A stretch of DNA of 5,464 nt from Desulfovibrionaceae bacterium (GTDB lineage Bacteria; Desulfobacterota; Desulfovibrionia; Desulfovibrionales; Desulfovibrionaceae): positions 1 to 5,464 of the forward strand of contig WRHT01000105.1 in assembly GCA_009783115.1 (NCBI GenBank), in the 5' to 3' direction. Both the position numbers and the translations under genes were made by a program. Below the pieces are notes generated by a model. It was not told where the DNA came from. It searched no databases and saw only the letters and a list, made by a program, of their open reading frames with translations. How positions within the stretch are numbered: the stretch's first letter is position 1; each line of letters starts with the position of its first letter. Below, piece after piece: positions 1 to 4,479 of the stretch.

Positions 1-278
1 TGACTTAAGGCGGGGAAATTACCCATCAGGGTGATGACTTCGTCATGGCTTGATTCCGCGTATTTATGGCAATTTTCATCTGACAATATTCTGTCGCCTG
101 TCGGGGTGTAAAGTTTCCCTGTTGAAACGCGCCCGCTCCCCTGCAAACAGAAAATCTTCTTGGTCGTGGCTTCATGAGCTGCCGGCATCAGCTCGCTGCC
201 AAGCAGGGCATTGATCAGGGTGGACTTACCGGCGTTCATGGTTCCCAACAGCAGGATATGTATTGCGTTTGTGTCCAA
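1..278 (-). CDS. Dynamin-like P-loop GTPase, N-terminal part (3' end off the left edge)
   Basis: The first 92 residues of a probable dynamin-family GTPase are visible. Residues 12-20 read GTMNAGKST, a G1/Walker A loop, followed by LINALLGSELMP. The pair T38-T39 in HEATTKK lies where the switch I/G2 threonine is expected. G3 (DxxG), G4 and the helical stalk would lie beyond the edge. GT(M/F)xxGKSTxINAxxG is typical of bacterial dynamin-like proteins (CrfC, LeoA/LeoC type), which hydrolyse GTP and usually remodel membranes. The start is TTG at 278-276. An in-frame TGA lies four codons upstream, and the next Met is inside the P-loop. AGAGG sits 5 nt before the TTG, and the N-terminus goes directly into the first beta strand (AIHILLLG). 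It is the third gene of a unit with the WYL regulator, 44 bp after that gene. The GTPase fold is well supported. Dynamin over another large P-loop GTPase is likely but unproven without the rest. Confidence 0.82.
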   Translation of the reverse strand, partial: MDTNAIHILLLGTMNAGKSTLINALLGSELMPAAHEATTKKIFCLQGSGRVSTGKLYTPTGDRILSDENCHKYAESSHDEVITLMGNFPALS

Positions 279-283
279 AAAAA

Positions 284-289
284 CCTCTC
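284..289 (-). promoter_or_regulatory. Ribosome binding site supporting the TTG start of the GTPase
   Basis: On the minus strand GAGAGG occupies 289-284, followed by five T and then the TTG codon at 278-276. This is the only Shine-Dalgarno-like sequence near the N-terminus. It decides for an unusual TTG start, because no ATG or GTG is available between the in-frame TGA (290-288) and the P-loop. The TTG lies at the end of a run of seven T. Confidence 0.6.
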
Positions 290-322
290 ACTTGGCCGCG
301 GCGTTGCCCACCGGCTCATTCG

Positions 323-1264
323 CTAAAGCAGCTTTGCGTTTCTACCGAAACTCCTGACGAAGGACATAAGTTCCTCGTCGCTCTGACTCAGAATTTCCAG
401 GACTATCCCCCCGTCTGGCAAATCCTCGATTTTCTGCTCCACTGACCATATCCGTTCCCGGACATAATCTGCCGCCTTACCAGCTTGAAACTGGATGCGG
501 AGCTTCCTCGGCTCGTGCCAAGGAAGTCCGAATGCGCCTAGATCAGCTGGGGGCTGGGGGATTTCGCTTGTTTTGTCAGTCAAATCCACTTCCTGGATGC
601 GGTGGACCGCCAGATTGATATAACTCTTAAACTCATTCTGGGGTGTCACCAGAGCCCCCAAGAGATAGAGGGCGTTGCTCTGACTGACCAGGGACGACGG
701 AACTACCCTATGCTCCCTCGCCTCAACCTTCCCGGACGCCTTGTAATGGACAAGGCAAACCCGCTTTTCTTCAATAGCCAGGAGCAACCGTTCAATGACT
801 GCCTGATGGGGGGTATAGTCGATATGACCCTTGCGGAAAAATGATACCTGGCCTTTCTGGACTTTTTCTCGGTTGGCATATTCCGAATCAGCCATTAAAA
901 CAGACAGGTTCAGAAGGGTGTTATCCACTCTTTTGGCCACATCTCCCGGTAGCAGATGCCCGGCCAAATCACGACAGATGCTCAAATAGCGTAGCTCCTC
1001 ATATTCCAGAGGCAACATACGCCGGTTGAGGCTGCGAATCCGGTAAAAACGACGCCGGTTCTCAAGGCCGGATTCCAAGCTGAGGCCGATGACCGATTCG
1101 ATTTCCGCAGCCATTCGGCCTATGGTCTGGGGCGAACATTGGAATTCCCCGGCCAGGTCGGATTGAAAATGGTTGCGTCCGTCCAGCATGAGCTTACGGA
1201 ACATTTCCAAGAGTTTCTGTCCGGCCGTGGCGTCGGAGTTTTTGTTGGGCATGAGCCGTGTCAC
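323..1264 (-). CDS. WYL-domain transcriptional regulator (winged HTH + WYL + WCX)
   Basis: A 313-residue protein with the usual length and layout of WYL-family regulators. Residues 16-77 form a winged helix-turn-helix, with likely recognition helix CSPQTIGRMAAEIE at 43-56 and wing ending RRRFYRI. A helical linker follows (86-150). The WYL domain spans about 152-228: HYKASGK, EHRVVPSSL, then ALYLLGAL, in which Leu replaces the Trp of the W-Y-L motif. A WCX-like C-terminal region covers about 254-313 and ends FVRSFGRNAKLL. WYL proteins are usually homodimeric DNA-binding regulators whose WYL domain senses a ligand, possibly nucleic acid. BrxR and CapW are known repressors of anti-phage operons. 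The start is GTG at 1264; ATG at 1252 (Met5) is an alternative, and neither has a strong Shine-Dalgarno. It lies 9 nt after the 107-residue gene and 44 nt before the GTPase, so probably one transcript. The palindromes upstream of the unit are its obvious candidate operators (inference). Confidence 0.9.
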   Translation of the reverse strand: MTRLMPNKNSDATAGQKLLEMFRKLMLDGRNHFQSDLAGEFQCSPQTIGRMAAEIESVIGLSLESGLENRRRFYRIRSLNRRMLPLEYEELRYLSICRDLAGHLLPGDVAKRVDNTLLNLSVLMADSEYANREKVQKGQVSFFRKGHIDYTPHQAVIERLLLAIEEKRVCLVHYKASGKVEAREHRVVPSSLVSQSNALYLLGALVTPQNEFKSYINLAVHRIQEVDLTDKTSEIPQPPADLGAFGLPWHEPRKLRIQFQAGKAADYVRERIWSVEQKIEDLPDGGIVLEILSQSDEELMSFVRSFGRNAKLL

Positions 1265-1273
1265 TTCACTGAC

Positions 1274-1597
1274 TTATTCTTCAGATTCTTTTTTTTCTTG
1301 ATTTTTCTCCGCTTCGGCTATCCACTCTGATATTTGGGATAATGCCGCTTCCCCCTCGGCTAACACCTTAGCGGCATAATTTTTAGATTCCTCAAGTTGA
1401 GCCAGCAACTTGGAATGCAGACTGTTGATTTCGGGGTCTAATATTAAACTTTCTTTCTCGTCAGGGCTGGCATTATCGTAATGTTCCTTGAGTTGTTGTA
1501 CACTCCGCTCCAGTTCTTGGGCAAGGGCCTCGGTATCATCAAGACGCTGTTTTTCTTCCACGGTCAATTCGACATCGGACAAGTCTTTTTTCTTCAT
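1274..1597 (-). CDS. Small acidic coiled-coil protein of unknown function (107 residues)
   Basis: I do not recognise the family. The protein is rich in Glu, Lys, Gln, Leu and Ala, with a strongly acidic tail (EKNQEKKESEE). It has no Cys, signal peptide or membrane segment. Hydrophobic residues are spaced in heptad-like fashion in two stretches, about 12-45 (VEEKQRLDDTEALAQELERS) and 58-100, suggesting a two-helix hairpin or coiled-coil oligomer. The start at 1597 is well supported: ATG is preceded by GAGG 7 nt upstream, and a TATAAT box lies about 22 nt above the ATG. It is the first gene of the unit with the WYL regulator and GTPase. The next gene starts 9 nt after its TAA, in the same frame. 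Its place beside a dynamin-like GTPase suggests a partner, adaptor or antidote role, but that is inference from position only. Being coding looks likely from its RBS, length and helical amino acid pattern. Confidence 0.75.
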   Translation of the reverse strand: MKKKDLSDVELTVEEKQRLDDTEALAQELERSVQQLKEHYDNASPDEKESLILDPEINSLHSKLLAQLEESKNYAAKVLAEGEAALSQISEWIAEAEKNQEKKESEE

Positions 1598-1604
1598 CGG
1601 GTTT

Positions 1605-1608
1605 CCTC
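1605..1608 (-). promoter_or_regulatory. Ribosome binding site of the 107-residue gene
   Basis: On the minus strand GAGG, within AAGAGGAAACCCG, ends 7 nt before the ATG at 1597-1595. This standard spacing fixes the start of the first gene of the WYL/GTPase unit. Confidence 0.7.
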
Positions 1609-1619
1609 TTGGTTTAGGT

Positions 1620-1649
1620 ATTATAGACTCGGTGTCTATTTAGTTTCCA
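1620..1649 (-). promoter_or_regulatory. Probable sigma70-type promoter of the coiled-coil/WYL/GTPase unit
   Basis: Reading the minus strand, 1625-1620 is a perfect TATAAT. At 18-bp spacing, 1649-1644 is TGGAAA, which matches four of six bases of TTGACA; with 17-bp spacing the -35 is poorer. Upstream, 1650-1706 is very AT-rich with A/T tracts and could act as an UP element. The predicted start near 1613 leaves a leader of roughly 16 nt containing the GAGG ribosome site. The palindrome at 1623-1639 covers the upstream half of the -10 box and most of the spacer, so a protein bound there would block RNA polymerase. Coordinates follow from the hexamers; no experiment supports the start site. Confidence 0.65.
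1623..1639. promoter_or_regulatory. Operator-like palindrome, copy 1 (overlaps the -10 box)
   Basis: ATAGAC-TCGGT-GTCTAT is a 17-bp inverted repeat with 6-bp perfect arms; inside the 5-bp centre one further pair also matches. The core TAGACTCGGTGTCTA differs at one position from the reverse complement of the second copy at 1707-1721. It overlaps four bases of the TATAAT box and the promoter spacer, the classic position for a repressor site. The bound factor is unknown. The co-transcribed WYL regulator is the nearest candidate; a TetR-type protein is an alternative, since TAGAC half-sites recall the E. coli NemR box. Confidence 0.75.
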
Positions 1650-1706
1650 GATTGAGAAAAAAATAGCTGTAACTTAAATGTATTACCTTAAAAATTTGAA
1701 TAATAT

Positions 1707-1721
1707 TAGACACCGGGTCTA
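1707..1721. promoter_or_regulatory. Operator-like palindrome, copy 2 (upstream site)
   Basis: TAGAC-ACCGG-GTCTA is a 15-bp inverted repeat with 5-bp perfect arms. On the minus strand it reads TAGACCCGGTGTCTA, one base different from copy 1 read on the plus strand, so even the asymmetric centre is conserved, in inverted orientation. Its centre (1714) lies 83 bp from the centre of copy 1 (1631), close to eight helical turns, which would put both sites on the same DNA face. It lies about 100 bp upstream of the predicted start and may be an auxiliary operator for cooperative binding or looping. Confidence 0.7.
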
Positions 1722-1765
1722 TACCTTCCCGGAGGCAGTGCCGCAGTATCCAGAGAAAACCATAT

Positions 1766-2980
1766 TCAATCAGTGCCGTGGATAAGCCGCAACTGCTCGG
1801 GTAGAAGCGTGTTAATATTATACCTGTCCAAAACGGTTTGCCGGGCGGCTTGGCGCACCTGGTTCAGACTTTCGCGTTTTTCCAAAAGTTCGATAATCCC
1901 GTCCGCCAAGGCCGAAATATTCGGAAAAGGCGTCAGGAAACCGTTTTCCCCATGGCGCAACACCTCTCGCACCGGCGGGGTATCCGAGGCCAGCACCAGG
2001 CATCCGCAGCTCATGGCTTCCAAGATAGACCAGGAGAGCACAAACGGCACGGTCAGGTAAACGTGCAGGCTGGAGCTTTGAAGCAGCTTTTTGTAGCGGG
2101 GGTAGGACTGGAAGCCCAGGATATGCACCCGGCTTTGATCCACCGGCACCTCCGCCAGTATGGCCTGGAGCCAGGAGCGGTTGTCCGGCCTTGGGCCGTC
2201 ATAGACCAGGCGGTCCGCGCCCATGATGATCACATGGCAGTCAGGCCGGGCGGCCAGCACAGCGGGCAGGCTGCGGAAAAATTCCGGAAATCCTCGGGTC
2301 GGCTCAAAGCCCCTGGCCGTGTAGGTGACCAGTTCCTTGACCCCGAACAGGCCGGAATCCCGAATTTCCTGCAACAAGGGCTCGCCCTCTCCGGCCGGCG
2401 CGAAAAAGGCCGGATCAAGGCCATCGTGCAGCACCTGGATCTTGGGTTGAAGTTCCGCCGGGTACTGTGATTTCTGCCACTCGGTCGGAGAGACCGCCGC
2501 ATCGCAATCGACCAGGGCGTCCAACTGACACTGGTTGCGGAGCCGCTGGGGCGCGAACAGGGCGGGCAGCCGCTCCCGGTCGCCCTGGCTCAGATCATGC
2601 GGGTAGAGCTTGTTGAAATACCACTCAAAATAGCAAATCCTCCGGGCTTCCGGGAAAACCTCCTTGACGAACAGGCTTAAGCCCCAGCCGCAGTGATCGA
2701 ACACGATGTCCGGGGTAAAACCCTTGCGCCGCAGTTCCAGCATGGCGTTGCCGAAGGCCTCCCCGCGCCGCAGAACGAGCAGCATGTCGTATTCCGCCTG
2801 GTTGCCCGTGTTTCGCGGCTGCGGGACCGGGACAAGGCCCGGCTGCACGCCCGCCAGGTTGACATCCCCCCGCTGAAATTCCGTCAGAAACACCACCCTG
2901 TTTTCCGACCGCCCAGCCAGGGCCGCTGCCGTGAACCGGAATTGGGCCGGATAATTGTGGTGCAGGAACAAGTAGTTCAT
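1766..2980 (-). CDS. GT4-type glycosyltransferase coupled to the type I secretion genes
   Basis: A 404-residue cytoplasmic GT-B fold glycosyltransferase with no signal or membrane segment. The N-terminal half starts MNYLFLHHNYPAQFRFTA and contains DIVFDHCGWG (91-100) and ICYFEWYFN (115-123), matching the acceptor-side domain I know as Glyco_trans_4_3. The C-terminal half (about 212-395) is a Glycos_transf_1 domain: TARGFEPTRGF (221-231), HVIIMGADR, HILGFQSYPRYKKLLQSS, then PFVLSWSILEAMSCGC (312-327) and SDTPPVREVL. These bind the nucleotide-sugar donor. In the usual EX7E pair the second Glu (E321) is present but the first position is F313, as I recall for this subfamily. ATG at 2980 shares its A with the adaptor's TGA, and no good Shine-Dalgarno is seen, so translation is probably coupled. 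Context suggests glycosylation of the secreted adhesin or a surface glycan. Donor and acceptor cannot be read from sequence. Confidence 0.9.
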   Translation of the reverse strand: MNYLFLHHNYPAQFRFTAAALAGRSENRVVFLTEFQRGDVNLAGVQPGLVPVPQPRNTGNQAEYDMLLVLRRGEAFGNAMLELRRKGFTPDIVFDHCGWGLSLFVKEVFPEARRICYFEWYFNKLYPHDLSQGDRERLPALFAPQRLRNQCQLDALVDCDAAVSPTEWQKSQYPAELQPKIQVLHDGLDPAFFAPAGEGEPLLQEIRDSGLFGVKELVTYTARGFEPTRGFPEFFRSLPAVLAARPDCHVIIMGADRLVYDGPRPDNRSWLQAILAEVPVDQSRVHILGFQSYPRYKKLLQSSSLHVYLTVPFVLSWSILEAMSCGCLVLASDTPPVREVLRHGENGFLTPFPNISALADGIIELLEKRESLNQVRQAARQTVLDRYNINTLLPEQLRLIHGTD

Positions 2981-4479
2981 CAGCGTTCACGCAAAGCCGT
3001 TCGCTTGGCCTTGAGGATGGGTTTGAGAATATAGTCCAGCACGGTTTTTTTGCCGGTCAGGATATTCGCGGCAGCCATCATCCCGGGCAGTATGGGCAGG
3101 GTCTGGCCGCGGTGTTCCAGGGTGTTGGTCAGGGTGCGCAGTTTGACCAGGTAATAGACCTCGCCGTAGCGGCCTTCAATGGTGTCCGCGCCTATGTTTT
3201 CCAGCCGGGCGTCCAGGGAGCCGTAAATGGTGAAATCATAGGCGGTCAGCCGTATTTTGGCCTCCTGCCCCACAAAGAGGAAGGCGATGTCCTGCGGGCT
3301 GACCCTGGCTTCCACGATCAGGGAGTCATCCAAAGGGACGATTTCCATGATCACCTGGCCGGGCATGATCACCCCGCCCTCGGTGCTGATGTTGACGCTT
3401 TTGACCACGCCCCGGACAGGAGAACGCACCTCTGTTCGGGTCACCCTGTCGCTGCCGGCCGCGAGCGCTTCACGCAAGGTAGCCAGCTCCGTGTTGGTCC
3501 GGTTGAGTTCGGCCAGAATTTCCGCGTTGAGGCCGGCTTGGTGTAGGCGCAGGCGTTCTTCGGTCTCACGGATGGCGGCGCGTATTCTGGGAATGGTCGA
3601 TTCCAAGGTGTCCAGTTCGCCTTGCAGCGCGCTGACTCGCTGCTCCAGGTTCAGGTATTCCATTCTGGAAAAAGACTTGGAAGCCATCAGGCCGCTCGCC
3701 AGATCCCGCTGCTGCACAGCCAGGTCCAGGGAGGAATTAAGGGCGCGCTGCTTGGCCACATGCTCCTCGGCCTCAAGCCGGCGCGAGTCAAGCTGGGCTT
3801 CCAGGGCACCGCGCTCGGTCGCTGACTTCTCCAGCCTGGCGGCCAATAGGTTGTTGTGCCTGGCGACTATTTCCGGCGCATCCTCCATGAGGTCCGCCGG
3901 CCACTCCGGAGCCCGGCCGGAGAGTTCCGCCTCCAGCCGGGCAATGGCGGTGGCAAGTTCCAGGCTCTTGGATAGGGCGTCGCGGTAGAGGCTCCCGGCT
4001 TGCTCGTTGTCTATGCGCAAAAGCAACGCGCCCTTGTCCACCTCTTCGCTTTCACGCACCAGCATTTCGCGCAGGATGCCGCCTTCCAGGTTCTGGATTT
4101 GCTGGACCCGCTGCGAGGGGACGACCTGCCCTTCTCCCACCACGGTTTCCTCGATTTCCGCAATGGCGGACCAAGAGAAAAACACGAAGAACGTCAGGCA
4201 GACGGCGTAGAGCAAAAGGCGCGAGGATAACCGCCCCTTACGGTTGCGGGCCGCCTCCATGGAAGAGAGGAAGGGCAGAAATTCAGCGGCCAAGGGCTTT
4301 TCTTGGTCTTCGGGCGGATCAGGCCGGGTTTCAACTGGTGTTTTTTTCCGCGCCAGCCAGACTGGAAGATTTATTTTTTGAATGAGGCGCCCCAAGCGAT
4401 TATCTGAAATCGCCTGATTCAATTTACCCAAAACATTCCTGACTTCAAACCCTCCCATATGAAATCTCCGCCGCTTCAC
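2980..4479 (-). CDS. HlyD-family type I secretion membrane fusion protein (LapC/PrtE-like)
   Basis: A 499-residue periplasmic adaptor linking a T1SS ABC transporter to a TolC-like outer membrane channel. A long cytosolic tail (1-86, basic start MKRRRFHMGG) precedes one membrane helix at about 87-107 (LLLYAVCLTFFVFFSWSA). The first half of a lipoyl-like domain follows (about 115-160, VQQIQNLEGGILREMLV), then a long alpha-helical coiled-coil hairpin (165-345). The second lipoyl half is VRSPVRGVVKSVNIST (351-366), followed by a beta-barrel domain. The protein ends with GMMAAANILTGKKTVLDYIL (466-485), the HlyD C-terminal signature. The GTG start at 4479 overlaps the ABC stop as GTGA. ATG at 4458 (Met8) has a better ribosome site and is a credible alternative. 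It overlaps the glycosyltransferase by one base. Order ABC-adaptor matches LapB-LapC type systems. Full length, with no defect seen. Confidence 0.95.
   Translation of the reverse strand: MKRRRFHMGGFEVRNVLGKLNQAISDNRLGRLIQKINLPVWLARKKTPVETRPDPPEDQEKPLAAEFLPFLSSMEAARNRKGRLSSRLLLYAVCLTFFVFFSWSAIAEIEETVVGEGQVVPSQRVQQIQNLEGGILREMLVRESEEVDKGALLLRIDNEQAGSLYRDALSKSLELATAIARLEAELSGRAPEWPADLMEDAPEIVARHNNLLAARLEKSATERGALEAQLDSRRLEAEEHVAKQRALNSSLDLAVQQRDLASGLMASKSFSRMEYLNLEQRVSALQGELDTLESTIPRIRAAIRETEERLRLHQAGLNAEILAELNRTNTELATLREALAAGSDRVTRTEVRSPVRGVVKSVNISTEGGVIMPGQVIMEIVPLDDSLIVEARVSPQDIAFLFVGQEAKIRLTAYDFTIYGSLDARLENIGADTIEGRYGEVYYLVKLRTLTNTLEHRGQTLPILPGMMAAANILTGKKTVLDYILKPILKAKRTALRER
4466..4469 (-). 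promoter_or_regulatory. Ribosome binding site favouring the internal ATG start of the HlyD adaptor
   Basis: On the minus strand GGAG (4469-4466) lies 7 nt before the ATG at 4458-4456. The upstream GTG at 4479 has only a weak CAGG-like match ahead of it, but it overlaps the ABC stop codon and could start by coupling. Either start leaves the membrane helix and all domains intact; the difference is seven residues. Confidence 0.45.

Noticed and set aside
263..445. Plus-strand frame of 60 codons across the GTPase/WYL junction
   Set aside because: It overlaps the ends of two supported minus-strand genes and has no ribosome site or recognisable product.
1652..1680. Plus-strand promoter-like TTGAGA with TAAATG at 17-bp spacing
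   Set aside because: The -10 match is poor, the region is AT-rich so such matches are expected, and no plus-strand gene follows.
1690..1732. Possible terminator after the glycosyltransferase: minus-strand CCGGG, 10-nt loop, CCCGG, then an AT-rich stretch
   Set aside because: The stem is only 5 bp, the second arm overlaps operator copy 2, and there is no clean T tract directly after the stem. It could contribute to termination, but the evidence is too weak to annotate.
1838..2470. Open frame of 210 codons on the plus strand
   Set aside because: It lies wholly antisense to the well-conserved glycosyltransferase, in high-GC sequence where long chance frames are common, and its product shows no recognisable domain.
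3257..3988. Open frame of 243 codons on the plus strand
   Set aside because: It is antisense to the HlyD adaptor and very rich in Ser and Arg, the typical mirror of a GC-rich helical coding region. No family features.
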